Numbered from the stretch's first letter, positions 9,217 through 17,837 are shown. The stretch: 64,000 bases of DNA from JBFJKD01 sp038106145 (GCA_038106145.1 JAYODD010000014.1:5225-69224); one strand, 5' to 3'. Numbers and translations: made by a program. Notes: a model not told the origin generated them from the letters alone.

Positions 9217-10119
9217 TTACTGCGCGGAAAAATAAATATCACCGTAATAAGCGGTAACGGTGGCGCCGGTATTGTCGGTATCGGTCATCAGCGCGACAGC
9301 GTCGATGTAGCGAATGTCGCGACCAAAAACCTGTCTGAGATCCGCACGCACATTGCGTTTTTCCGTTTGCCATGTGTCGACCGGATCCTCGCGCCAGCGC
9401 AGCGCCAGCATCTTCGCATTGCTACCGGCAAAGGCATTGGGCCAGGTCGTTCCCGGGGCGGACCCGTAGGCCCATACGTAATTTAAGGCGCGGGTTTTCC
9501 AGAATAGCAACCCGCCATCAATCACCACGTAAATTCGTGCGGCGTAATCGTCGCCTGCGCGGGTCGTTTCGTGGACATTGTCCAGTGGGTTGGCGATTTT
9601 CCAGCGCCAGACCAGGTAGGGGGTGCGCGCCAGATCAATGCGCTGCCTATACACCAGCCCCGAGGCGCTGTCGCTGCTGGTGGCGCGCAACACCTGGAGT
9701 GGGCCATCGCGAACTATCTGGTACTGGGTGGCGTGCTTAAACGCAATCGGTTGCCACCCCCTAGTGGAGCCGGAGGAAAATTCGCCTACAGGGTGTCGTT
9801 CCGGGTCGCTTGGCTGGGCGCAAACGCTTTGTGTCGTCAGCGAGACCAGCGCCACAACCGGGAGCAGCCACTGGCAATAATGGCGCAAATTGCGTTTGCT
9901 GACTGTTTTTTGCAGGGTTTCCAGCCGAGCAGATAGATTCGGTTGCGGGGGTGGCGCGGAGCGAGTGCGTGCAGGCAGTTGCGATATGACCACGGGGCAT
10001 TGCTGTCGAGCCCTGAGAGCAGGTAGCTTGGCGAGCACGCGAATCCGAAAATCAGTGGATCGGGCTGCGCGAAGCCTATGTTTTACTGAGGGAAATTTAT
10101 TGTGCCCACTACTGTACAT
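9217..10119 (-). CDS. DUF3047 exported protein
   Basis: Up to 300 residues. The C-terminal 190 residues fit the DUF3047 pattern of a beta-rich secreted domain, with YLVWRWKI, DDYAARIYVVIDGG, LNYVWA and a closing DNTGATVTAYYGDIYF. A signal-peptide-like stretch (WLLPVVALVSLTTQSVCAQ) lies about 80 residues into the longest frame, so the true start is probably well inside 10119; no convincing ribosome site marks it, and a TTG near 9894 is one option. Function is unknown. It is transcribed towards uup with about 145 bp between them. Confidence 0.75.
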   Translation of the reverse strand: MYSSGHNKFPSVKHRLRAARSTDFRIRVLAKLPALRARQQCPVVISQLPARTRSAPPPQPNLSARLETLQKTVSKRNLRHYCQWLLPVVALVSLTTQSVCAQPSDPERHPVGEFSSGSTRGWQPIAFKHATQYQIVRDGPLQVLRATSSDSASGLVYRQRIDLARTPYLVWRWKIANPLDNVHETTRAGDDYAARIYVVIDGGLLFWKTRALNYVWAYGSAPGTTWPNAFAGSNAKMLALRWREDPVDTWQTEKRNVRADLRQVFGRDIRYIDAVALMTDTDNTGATVTAYYGDIYFSAQ

Positions 10120-10140
10120 TCGCTGATTTTACGCTATAGT
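10113..10140 (+). promoter_or_regulatory. Sigma70-type promoter of the cold-shock gene
   Basis: A -35-like TGTACA (10113-10118) and a -10-like TATAGT (10135-10140) are separated by 16 bp. Transcription from here would give a leader of about 150 nt before the cold-shock start codon at 10301. Long structured leaders are typical of CspA-type mRNAs. Seen by eye only. Confidence 0.5.
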
Positions 10141-10300
10141 GTCGACAGCTTGAAGATTCACGCTTGCTCTATGTCCACCGTTACGACTGTTTTTTGCTGA
10201 ATATTGTTCGTCCCGTCGCCATATGTGCTTCCAGCGTTTCTCAGCTAAACCGCCTTATTTACTTGGGGCATATTACTTTTTTTATATATAGGTTTTAATC

Positions 10301-10507
10301 ATGGCTACTACTACTGGCACAGTTAAATGGTTCAACGCGGACAAAGGTTTCGGCTTTATTGAGCAAGAAAATGGCCCCGACGTATTTGTTCACTTCCGCT
10401 CTATCGTTGGCGAAGGCTTCAAAACCCTTAACGAAGGGCAACGGGTACAGTTCGAAGTTACCCAGGGTCAGAAAGGTCCGCAGGCGGAAAACGTTACCCC
10501 CGTCTGA
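10301..10507 (+). CDS. Cold-shock domain protein, CspA family
   Basis: 68-residue OB-fold nucleic-acid chaperone. Both RNA-binding motifs are intact: RNP1 as KGFGFIEQ and RNP2 as DVFVHFRSI, with the opening TGTVKWFNADKG. It binds single-stranded RNA and melts secondary structure, often on cold or growth shift. The gene is monocistronic, with a leader of about 150 nt and a strong hairpin 45 bp after its stop. Which CspA paralogue it corresponds to cannot be decided. Confidence 0.96.
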   Translation: MATTTGTVKWFNADKGFGFIEQENGPDVFVHFRSIVGEGFKTLNEGQRVQFEVTQGQKGPQAENVTPV

Positions 10508-10551
10508 TTAATCCGCGCGCGGGAGCTATCCGCTCCAGTGACAAAGATTGT

Positions 10552-10596
10552 AACAAACAACCCCCGGTCATTACCCGTGACCGGGGGTTGTTTGTT
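10552..10596. terminator. Bidirectional terminator between csp and oxyR
   Basis: A perfect 19-bp stem (10552-10570 pairing with 10578-10596) closes a 7-base loop TTACCCG. The plus strand ends in TTGTTTGTTTT and the minus strand in TTGTTTGTTAC, so termination is plausible both ways. The oxyR stop codon lies inside the loop and its last seven codons form one arm of the stem. Confidence 0.85.
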
Positions 10597-11524
10597 TTCG
10601 GGCTGGCGCTGAGGGGTTGTCGGCGCTTGGTCGTCGCGCAAAATACCTGGCCAGTAGACGATACTCCTTTTCTCGGGGGCTGTTCTTGCGCCATGCCAGG
10701 TCGATGGAGCGCAATACTTTTTTTTCACTGAAGGGTTTGGTGTCAATATTACCAAAGCCCGACAAAATACCGGTATCCACCGCCATCTGTGGCAGCAGGG
10801 TGACACCGATACCACTGGCGACCATAGGCACAATGGTATGCAGGCTGGTGGCTTCAAATGACAGTGACACCTGACGATCGATCAGTTTGCAGGCCTCCAG
10901 CGCGTGGTCGCGCAGGCAGTGACCCTGTTCGAGTAGCAGAATATCGTGGCCTTTCAGATCTTTCGTTTTGAGATTCTCAATTTTACCGAGAGGATGTTGT
11001 TTGGGGCAGGCCAGTAGAAAAGGATCTTCGAACAGGTGTTCAATGGTGACGTTGGTCATGGGGTAGGGCAGCGCCAGGAGGATCAGGTCAAGTTCCCCCA
11101 TTTGCAACAGATTAACCAAATTTTCCGAGAGATCCTCCCGTATCAAGAGCTGTAGCCGCGGATAATCCTGACGCAGCCGCTGCAAGGTCTCGGGCAGAAC
11201 AAAGGGCGCGATGGTGGGTATAACCCCCAGCCGTATGCGATTGCTGAACGGCTCCAGCGACTGGGCGGCCTGCTCGACCAGCGCTTCGACGTCGGCGAGA
11301 ATGTGGCGGGCTCTCGCCACCACCTGTTCACCGGTGGCGGTGATCATCACTGATTTGTTGCTGCGTTCGAGAAGCGCGACTCCCAGCGACTGTTCCAACT
11401 CGTGAATGCCCGCGCTGAGGGTGGATTGCGTGACGTGACAAGCCCTGGCGGCGTTGCCAAAGTGCAAGGTATCGGCAACGGTGCATAAATATTTCAGTTG
11501 TTTCAGGGTGGGTTTTATCGCCAT
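10571..11524 (-). CDS. oxyR: OxyR, peroxide-sensing LysR-type regulator
   Basis: 317 residues. The N-terminal winged helix-turn-helix (ACHVTQSTLSAGIHELEQ) binds DNA. The C-terminal periplasmic-binding-like domain carries the redox pair Cys203 and Cys212 in GHCLRDHALEAC, with the same nine-residue spacing as E. coli Cys199/Cys208. Peroxide would oxidise these to a disulfide and activate transcription. It is divergent from the rubrerythrin operon, a likely target, with a 138-bp shared upstream region that includes AT-rich sequence next to the oxyR start. Other LysR regulators lack this cysteine arrangement, so the assignment is strong. Confidence 0.92.
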   Translation of the reverse strand: MAIKPTLKQLKYLCTVADTLHFGNAARACHVTQSTLSAGIHELEQSLGVALLERSNKSVMITATGEQVVARARHILADVEALVEQAAQSLEPFSNRIRLGVIPTIAPFVLPETLQRLRQDYPRLQLLIREDLSENLVNLLQMGELDLILLALPYPMTNVTIEHLFEDPFLLACPKQHPLGKIENLKTKDLKGHDILLLEQGHCLRDHALEACKLIDRQVSLSFEATSLHTIVPMVASGIGVTLLPQMAVDTGILSGFGNIDTKPFSEKKVLRSIDLAWRKNSPREKEYRLLARYFARRPSADNPSAPARKQTTPGHG

Positions 11525-11662
11525 CGATAAATTCGATCAAAATAATTTAAAAAATTCACTTTACCGATTGTAGCCAGGTCACTAAGGTAAGCACAAGCCG
11601 TAAGGGCTGATATGAAACCTGGCTCACTTGGAGCTACCATAACCACGATCAGGAGTAGAAGC

Positions 11663-12082
11663 ATGTCTCTTAAAGGAACCAAAACCGAAACCAACCTGAA
11701 AGACGCCTTTGCCGGCGAATCCCAGGCCAATCGCCGCTATCTGTATTTCGCCGCCAAGGCGGACGTCGAGGGTTACAACGACGTGGCAGCCGTGTTCCGC
11801 TCCACCGCCGAAGGTGAAACCGGGCATGCGCACGGTCATCTGGAATATCTGGAAGCGGTCGGCGACCCGGCCACCGGACTACCGATTGGCGCAACGGCCG
11901 ATAACCTGAAAGCGGCGATCGCGGGCGAGACCCACGAATACACCGACATGTATCCGGGCATGGCGAAAAGCGCCCGCAGTGAAGGGTTTGACGAAATCGC
12001 CGACTGGTTTGAGACCCTGGCCAAGGCTGAGCGCAGCCACGCCAACCGTTTCCAGAAAGCACTGGATAGTCTCGACGCCTGA
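11663..12082 (+). CDS. Rubrerythrin, short form without rubredoxin domain
   Basis: 139-residue ferritin-like four-helix protein. The ATG at 11663 is chosen because AGGAG stands about eight bases upstream and the family begins near MSLKGTKTETNLKDAF; the frame opens earlier without support. Di-iron ligands are expected in FAGESQANRRY, AEGETGHAHGH, AGETHEYTDMY and KAERSHANRF. Rubrerythrins reduce hydrogen peroxide at the di-iron site. The rubredoxin Fe(Cys)4 tail is absent, so electrons must come from another protein; the Fe-S gene immediately downstream is the obvious candidate. It lies opposite oxyR. Confidence 0.92.
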   Translation: MSLKGTKTETNLKDAFAGESQANRRYLYFAAKADVEGYNDVAAVFRSTAEGETGHAHGHLEYLEAVGDPATGLPIGATADNLKAAIAGETHEYTDMYPGMAKSARSEGFDEIADWFETLAKAERSHANRFQKALDSLDA

Positions 12083-12178
12083 CCGTTCGGTGCTCGGAGA
12101 CTGAGGTTCCAAACCATCGCGGGGCGCGCTACGCCCAATGTGGCCGCCCCGTCACTTTCGATCTACAAGAGACCGGTT

Positions 12179-13538
12179 ATGAATAACGACGGGAAATTCC
12201 GGGAAGGCAGCCTGGAGGCGCCGACGCGCCACCCCATTGAGTGGCAGACTCCCCAGTTCTGGGATCGCGATGATCTCAACCAGGAACTGGAACGGGTATT
12301 CGATATCTGTCACGGTTGTCGACGCTGCGTTAGCCNNNNNNNNNNGCGTTAGCCTGTGCGACGCTTTTCCGACATTATTCGACCTGGTGGATGAATCCGA
12401 GACCATGGAAGTGGACGGCGTGGACGTTGCGGATTACCGCAAGGTGGTCGATCAATGCTACATGTGCGATATGTGTTACATGAGCAAATGCCCCTATGTG
12501 CCGCCCCACGAATGGAATGTGGATTTTCCCCATTTAATGCTGCGGGCCAAGGCGGTCAACTTTAAGGAAAGTGGTGCGTCTTTTCGCGACCGTACCCTGA
12601 CCAGCACGGATCGGGTCGGCAAGCTGGCAACCATCCCCCTGGTGGATGTTACGGTTAACGCGCTGAACCAAAACAGTACCTTCCGCAAGGCATTGCAGGG
12701 CACATTGGGGGTGCATGAAAAAGCACCGGTGCCTGAATACCACAGCAAAACGTTGCGCAAACGGGTTAAGCCGCTGGCCAGAACGCTACCAGCGCAAAGC
12801 GCAGGCAACACTACCGGCAAGGTAGCCATGTACGTCACCTGTTATGGCAACTACAACAGCCCTCATCTGGGGGACGACTTTTATCGGGTGTTTCAGCACA
12901 ACGGCATTCATATTGAAGTGGTGTCGAAGGAACAATGCTGTGGTATGCCCAAACTCGAACTCGGGGATCTGGACGCCGTAGTGCGCGCCAAGGAAGCCAA
13001 TATTCCGGTGCTGGCCAAACTGGTGGACGAGGGCTATGACCTGATTGCGCCCGTGCCGTCCTGTGTGTTGATGTTCAAGCAGGAATTGCCGCTGATGTTT
13101 CCCGATGACGAGGCCGTGCGCAAAGTGCAAAAAGCGTTTTTCGATCCCTTTGAGTACCTGTTTTTACGCCACAGGGCAGGTCTCCTGAATACCGAATTTG
13201 CGCAGGGGCTGGGGGACATCAGTTATCACGTGGCCTGTCATTTACGGGTGCAGAATATCGGCCTGAAGACCCGCGATATTCTCAATTTAATTCCGCATAC
13301 CACGGTGCACGCTCAGGAGCGTTGCTCCGGCCACGATGGTACTTACGCGGTAAAGCGGGAAACCTACGACAAAGCGGTAAAAATTGCGCGCCCGGTAGTG
13401 CGTAAGATTAACGAGCTTAACTCGAATCACCTGGCGAGCGATTGCCCGATGGCGGCCAGCCATATTGCCAATCTGGCTGAACGGGATGAAAAACCCGAGC
13501 ATCCCATGACCCTGCTGCGCAAAGCCTATGGGTTGTGA
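12179..13538 (+). CDS. Fe-S protein with two CCG domains (GlpC/HdrD-like), interrupted by an assembly gap
   Basis: About 446 residues once the gap is resolved. Two ferredoxin-type clusters open the protein: CHGCRRC(VSLC) at the gap and CYMCDMCYMSKCP. They are followed by two cysteine-rich CCG domains (CYGNYN...CCGMP and CHLRVQ...CSGHDG), as in heterodisulfide-reductase or glycerol-3-phosphate dehydrogenase electron-transfer subunits. The 10-N gap at 12336-12345 is flanked by the same nine bases GCGTTAGCC. Removing the Ns and one copy restores one frame reading CHGCRRCVSLCDAF. It lies between rubrerythrin and DUF3501 on one strand and probably feeds electrons to rubrerythrin; this is inference from synteny. 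Confidence 0.88.
12336..12345. other. Assembly gap (10 N) with overlapping flanks
   Basis: The nine bases left (12327-12335) and right (12346-12354) of the Ns are identical. Collapsing them restores the reading frame of the Fe-S gene, so no sequence need be missing here. Confidence 0.95.
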
Positions 13539-13578
13539 GTGGTTGTTGCCGCCTGAACAAATTGCCGAGGAGACTGTA

Positions 13579-14178
13579 GTGAACAAGTTGTCGCGTAAGG
13601 ATTTGTGGTCCCTGGAAGAGTACGCCGAACGCCGCTCCGAGTTTCGTCACCGGGTGCTGGCCCACAAAAAACATCGTCAGGTGGCCCTGGGTGAACACGC
13701 GCGACTGTATTTTGAAGATCGCCTGACCATTCAGTACCAGATTCAGGAAATGCTGCGCATTGAGCGGGTGTTCGAGGCGGCGGGTATTCAGGACGAACTG
13801 GATGCCTACAACCCGTTGATTTCTGACGGCTGCAACTGGAAAGCCACGTTTATGATCGAATATGAAGACGTGGCGGAACGCCAGGAGAAGTTGGCGCAGC
13901 TGCTGGGTATAGAGGACAAAGTGTGGGCGCGGGTCGATGGCTTTGACAAGGTTTTTCCCATTGCCGATGAAGACATGGATCGCTCGACCATGGACAAGAC
14001 TTCCGCAGTGCACTTTCTACGCTTTGAATTAACGCCGGCGATGATTCACGGCTTGAAAGCCGGGGCAGGTCTGGCCTTTGGCTGCGACCACCCGGCATAC
14101 CCGTTGGCGGGGGAAGCTGTCGCCGATGATATTCGCGAGTCGTTGTTGGGAGACCTGGATTACGGCCACATCAATTGA
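13579..14178 (+). CDS. DUF3501 family protein
   Basis: 199 residues from a GTG at 13579, supported by GAGGAG seven bases upstream; an earlier start at 13528 would overlap the preceding gene and adds non-family residues. The family pattern is clear: DLWSLEEYAERRSEFR, HKKHRQVALGEHARLYFEDR, QYQIQEMLRIER and a Cys near the C-terminus in AFGCDHPAY. Function is unknown, but rubrerythrin, a CCG Fe-S protein and DUF3501 recur together in proteobacteria, so a part in the same peroxide or redox process is likely. No signal peptide or membrane segment is seen. Confidence 0.9.
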   Translation: MNKLSRKDLWSLEEYAERRSEFRHRVLAHKKHRQVALGEHARLYFEDRLTIQYQIQEMLRIERVFEAAGIQDELDAYNPLISDGCNWKATFMIEYEDVAERQEKLAQLLGIEDKVWARVDGFDKVFPIADEDMDRSTMDKTSAVHFLRFELTPAMIHGLKAGAGLAFGCDHPAYPLAGEAVADDIRESLLGDLDYGHIN

Positions 14179-14220
14179 AAGTGGTGCGGGAACGCTTCGC
14201 CAAAACCTGCTCAAGTCGAT

Positions 14221-14874
14221 CTACTCAAATCTGCCCGGCGCCTGGTGACTCCGTGGTTGACGCATGGGCGGCCGCAGGTGGTGATCGCCGTGCCCGGCGC
14301 CATGGCCGTGTTCCGATCGATGCTGTCCGCCGTAACCGTGGTCGTCATGACCATGGGCGTGGTCTCCCCCGTAATAAACGCCAATACGCCATTTAGAAGA
14401 ACCCCAGTTCGCCCCGTAATGTACATCCTGATGGTACTCGCGGCCGTAATAGCCGGGCGGGTAGTAGCCAACCGGATGGTAAGGGACGTCGTAGTACGGG
14501 CGATTTAGCGCGACAGGCGGTGCTGTAGTGTAGTATTGAGCGGCGGCTTCCTGTTGTCTCCGCGCGGCTTCCAGACGTTCTTTTTCGCGATCCTTGCGGT
14601 CGTCCTGCAGGCGTTTGGTGGTAGCCGCGAGCTGCTCCAGTGCTGCGTTCTGCGTGGCCGCGGCATCTTTGTCCAGGCTCGCCGTCGAGCGAACGCGAAT
14701 AATATCCACCTTGACGGCGCCAGGCAGGGGATCGTCCCCGTAAAACACATGCCCCGCTGCATCGGTGGATTTATAGATAATTCCCTCCGCCGCGAACGCC
14801 ATAGTGACTGGCAGGCAAACCAGCAGGCCAGTCAGCGCCCATTTTGCACAATTTTTTTTCCGATGGTGGATCAT
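14221..14874 (-). CDS. DUF4124 exported protein with His/Gly/Tyr-rich tail
   Basis: 217 residues from the ATG at 14874, preferred because GGAGG lies nine bases upstream on the minus strand. A signal peptide (LLVCLPVTMAFAA) is followed by a DUF4124 segment (IYKSTDAAGHVFYGDDP). A charged helix of about 40 residues rich in Arg, Lys, Glu and Gln comes next. The C-terminal 90 residues are low complexity: a Tyr/Pro-rich block, then repeated His-Gly pairs such as GGDHAHGHDDHGYGG. Such a tail could bind metal ions. The protein should be periplasmic or outer-membrane associated. Function is unknown. Confidence 0.8.
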   Translation of the reverse strand: MIHHRKKNCAKWALTGLLVCLPVTMAFAAEGIIYKSTDAAGHVFYGDDPLPGAVKVDIIRVRSTASLDKDAAATQNAALEQLAATTKRLQDDRKDREKERLEAARRQQEAAAQYYTTAPPVALNRPYYDVPYHPVGYYPPGYYGREYHQDVHYGANWGSSKWRIGVYYGGDHAHGHDDHGYGGQHRSEHGHGAGHGDHHLRPPMRQPRSHQAPGRFE

Positions 14875-15033
14875 GGTCTGTGCCTCCCGCACTGGTGCAC
14901 GCTACGCCATTTATAATCCGCTTCGCAGCTAAACTCCAGGTGTTTGTACCTGCTGTTGGACACCGGTTTGCTGGTGTAAGTTTCAGGGCGCACTTGATCC
15001 AGTGCATGGGCGTCAGGGGTCAGACAGCGCATA

Positions 15034-16332
15034 ATGACTCATTCGGCAGGGGAGATTGAGATAATCGTGGAAGACCTTACCCATCTCGCGTTGATCTGGG
15101 GCGGCGTGTATATCGCCGGCTATCTGGCCAACAAAACGAAATTGACTCCGGTGCTGTACTTTCTCGCCTTCGGTTGCCTGATGGTGAACATCGGCTGGTT
15201 GCCGGTGGAGAGCACGGCGTTTATTCAAGGTTTTTCCGAGGTTGGCATTATTTTGATTATGTTCGCCCTGGGATTTGAGGAAAGTACCGACAATTTTCTC
15301 AAAACCGTAAAGCGCGCCTGGGGTATTGCCTTTTTTGGCGCGCTGGTGCCGTTCACCATTGCCTATTCCGTAGCGGTGTATTTTTGGCACGATCACAACA
15401 TGGCGTTACTGGTGGGGCTCGCCATGACGGCGACGGCGGTATCGCTAACCATGGTGTCGTTAAAAGCCGAGGGGTTACAGTCGTCCAGGGTGGCCACCGG
15501 AATTATGACATCGGCGGTGCTCGACTCCATCGCATCGCTGGCGCTGGTGGCAATTCTACTGCCGCTGGCCCTTGGGGGTGGCGGCCTGAGCGTGGTGGAA
15601 ATCGAAATGGTGGTGCTTAAAGCGCTGGCATTTTTTGTCGTGATTGCTGTTATCGGCGGCTGGTTGTTCCCCCACGATATGAGCCGCTCGGTAATGCGTA
15701 ACGTTCCCTTTCTGAAATCCTACGGCGTGCGACATTTTCTGTCACTGGGCAGTGGTGAGCACGCCACGCTGGCGATGTTGTTGCTCGCGGTGACGATTGG
15801 CATTCTCGCGCATTTTTTTGGTTTGCATCCGGCCATTGGCGCCTATATGGCGGGCCTGGTTCTCAAGGAGGAATACTTTCGTCTGGCTGAGGATAACGAT
15901 ACCCAGATGTACCACAATAACAAGCGCATTATCGACAATGTGGCGTTTTCCTGGATCGGCCCGGTATTTTTTGTGGACCTCGGTGCCAAGCTGGTATTTG
16001 AGTGGACCACGGTGGTGTCAGTAATACCGGAAACGCTGGTGCTGACCGTGGGGCTGATTATCGGGCAGATTAGTGCGGCGGCGTTGGCGGCGCGCTACAC
16101 CGGCGGGTTCACGTTTGCGGAAGCTATGATGATTGGCTTTGGTATGCTGGGGCGCGCTGAACTGGCGTTCGTGGTGATGGATATCGCCTATGTGGAGCAC
16201 AGTATATTTACCAAGGAAGCATTTTATACCCTGATGATTACGGCTTTCTGGTTAAACCTTGCGGTTCCGATCACGATTAAACTGTGGAAGCCGTACTTTC
16301 TTGCCGCGCAGGGGTCGGGGCGGGGCACTTGA
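15034..16332 (+). CDS. CPA2-family cation:proton antiporter
   Basis: 432 residues with 11-13 hydrophobic segments across the whole length, an inner-membrane Na+ or K+/H+ exchanger of the KefB/NapA fold. Recognisable parts are VYIAGYLANKTKLTPVLYFL at the start, TATAVSLTMVSLK, GIMTSAVLDSIASLALVA with the transport-site acidic residue, and GFGMLGRAELAFVV. There is no TrkA-N regulatory domain, unlike KefB/KefC. The start is uncertain: the ATG at 15034 is used, but a GTG at 15067 preceded by GGGGAG is a good alternative. It stands alone. The transported ion cannot be stated. Confidence 0.88.
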   Translation: MTHSAGEIEIIVEDLTHLALIWGGVYIAGYLANKTKLTPVLYFLAFGCLMVNIGWLPVESTAFIQGFSEVGIILIMFALGFEESTDNFLKTVKRAWGIAFFGALVPFTIAYSVAVYFWHDHNMALLVGLAMTATAVSLTMVSLKAEGLQSSRVATGIMTSAVLDSIASLALVAILLPLALGGGGLSVVEIEMVVLKALAFFVVIAVIGGWLFPHDMSRSVMRNVPFLKSYGVRHFLSLGSGEHATLAMLLLAVTIGILAHFFGLHPAIGAYMAGLVLKEEYFRLAEDNDTQMYHNNKRIIDNVAFSWIGPVFFVDLGAKLVFEWTTVVSVIPETLVLTVGLIIGQISAAALAARYTGGFTFAEAMMIGFGMLGRAELAFVVMDIAYVEHSIFTKEAFYTLMITAFWLNLAVPITIKLWKPYFLAAQGSGRGT

Positions 16333-16378
16333 GATAGTAGGGAACGGTGCAGTATCGACGCCGTACCGGGTGTGTCAC

Positions 16379-16639
16379 CTAGTTGCCATTGCTGGCGCGG
16401 ACCTGGATATGGGGTTGGCGAAAGAGTTCGCCGTCGTCGTCCAGAATCGCGAACGTATCGGTTTCGTCACTGCGCACGAAGGGAATTGGGCGTTGCGACT
16501 GGGGCTTGCGTATGAAGCGCAGTTGCCAGCCGAAGACCGCCAGGCGTTGCAGCGCGCAGAGCTGTTTTTCGGTCAGGACTTCCCGCAGATTAGTGGGGAG
16601 AGCGCCGGTGCTTTTCCGTTTATCCATACATCTAACCAT
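16379..16639 (-). CDS. Conserved hypothetical small protein
   Basis: 86 residues, basic N-terminus and acidic C-terminus, no signal peptide or membrane span. The segment KQLCALQRLAVFGWQLRFIR followed by VRSDETDTFAILDDDGEL has the look of a conserved gammaproteobacterial family rather than a chance frame. A second Met four codons in (16627) is an equally good start. It is convergent with the antiporter gene and upstream of nothing on its strand. No function can be proposed. Confidence 0.7.
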   Translation of the reverse strand: MVRCMDKRKSTGALPTNLREVLTEKQLCALQRLAVFGWQLRFIRKPQSQRPIPFVRSDETDTFAILDDDGELFRQPHIQVRASNGN

Positions 16640-16714
16640 TTGATTTGTTTATAGTATGTCTAACTGGATCAAGGCGTTAGATAGTGTTCGACCCGGTACG
16701 GCACAAACAGCGCG

Positions 16715-16737
16715 GCCGACCATTATGCGCGGTCGGC
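16715..16737 (-). terminator. Hairpin after the SDR gene
   Basis: GCCGACC (16715-16721) pairs perfectly with GGTCGGC (16731-16737) around a 9-base loop, just past the SDR stop codon on the minus strand. There is no long T run, so it may be a weak terminator or an mRNA end stabiliser. Confidence 0.4.
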
Positions 16738-16745
16738 ACAAAAGG

Positions 16746-17564
16746 TCAACCGGGGGTCGAAAGGCCACCGTTCACACTTAACGTCTGTCCCGTGATCGCG
16801 TCGGAGGCCGGGCTGGCGAAAAATGCCGCCGCCTCCGCGATATCCTCCGTGGTGACATCGAAGATCATGCGTTTGCGTAAACTTTCGAGCATGCCTTGTT
16901 TATTGCCGTGAGCGTCCATTTTGTCTTCAAGGGGGGCGGAACTTTGTCCCCAGCGGGGAATGGCATCCGCAATAAAACTCATGGACACGACGTTAATACG
17001 AATATTTTTGCGGCCCAGCTCGCGGGCCAGTGCCCGACACATCTGCATCATGGCGCTGGTGGCGCCGCCGATCATCGACTCGCCGACGGTCGCGACGCGC
17101 CCCGCATCGGTACCCAGCATCACCATTTTGCCACCGCCATTGGCGGCCATATGCCGCGCAACTGCCTGAATGGTGTAGGCGCGGCTCAGCCAGTGGCTCC
17201 TGATGTAGTGATCCATATCGGCGTGGTCCATTTCCTGAAACAAGCGAAAGGGCAGGGAGTCGGTGCTGGCGGCGGCTCCACTGGCCACCAGAATGTCGAT
17301 ATTGCCGAGTTTTTCCGCCACGCGCTCGACCATGGACTCAATTTGCGCGCCATCGGTAATATCGGCCTGTGCGAAATGGGCGCGACCCCCTGCGGCTTCG
17401 ATGTCGCGCACCACTTGCTGTCCGGCTTCGCCATTACGACCGTTGACCACCACTTCGGCGCCGAGTTGGGCGAGTCGCAGCGCGACGGCGCGGCCGATAA
17501 AGGCAGTGGCGCCGGTAACCAGGGCAATTTTTCCGGACAGATCGTATTTTGGGTCGTGATTCAT
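16746..17564 (-). CDS. SDR-family protein with degenerate active site
   Basis: 272-residue Rossmann protein of the short-chain dehydrogenase family. The cofactor loop TGATAFIG, the DI preceding the catalytic region, the closing AFFASPASDAITG and SVNGG are all standard. The active site is not: the NNAG position reads ASGA, and the region expected to hold Tyr-x-x-x-Lys reads GESMIGGATSAMM with neither Tyr nor Lys. It may have lost reductase activity or belong to a subgroup acting on CoA esters by another mechanism. It lies divergent from an acyl-CoA synthetase gene. Confidence 0.87.
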   Translation of the reverse strand: MNHDPKYDLSGKIALVTGATAFIGRAVALRLAQLGAEVVVNGRNGEAGQQVVRDIEAAGGRAHFAQADITDGAQIESMVERVAEKLGNIDILVASGAAASTDSLPFRLFQEMDHADMDHYIRSHWLSRAYTIQAVARHMAANGGGKMVMLGTDAGRVATVGESMIGGATSAMMQMCRALARELGRKNIRINVVSMSFIADAIPRWGQSSAPLEDKMDAHGNKQGMLESLRKRMIFDVTTEDIAEAAAFFASPASDAITGQTLSVNGGLSTPG

Positions 17565-17837
17565 GGTTGTTGTACCTGGGTTGTGGTTCTCCGATTCGGA
17601 TCAAAGTTTGCTCGCCTGGACCATGGTGCAGTGATCCGTGCTCATGAGCAGCTTGCCGTCTTTAAAGCGGGGCGCTCAAAATACGTGAAAACAACAAACC
17701 CTGCCACCCTGTTTAAGGCTGGTGTAAACCTTGCGTTGCGATTGGTGGCGTAGTGGTGGGTCGACAGGGGCGAGTCAATAGGAAGGTGGCGGCGATTACG
17801 CTACCATAGCCCACCTTAAATTTTGGCAACGGTTGTC

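Noticed and set aside
9217..10119. Full 300-residue form of the DUF3047 protein
   Set aside because: The signal-peptide-like stretch lies about 80 residues in, so the N-terminal part is probably untranslated; the outer coordinate is kept only because the true start is not decided.
12140..12352. Fe-S gene read as two broken genes
   Set aside because: The break is the 10-N gap with nine repeated bases; joining them gives one frame with an intact cluster motif.
17639..17650. Palindrome TGCTCATGAGCA upstream of the acyl-CoA synthetase gene as an operator
   Set aside because: It is a 12-bp palindrome, but no promoter elements are placed around it, so a regulatory role is not supported.
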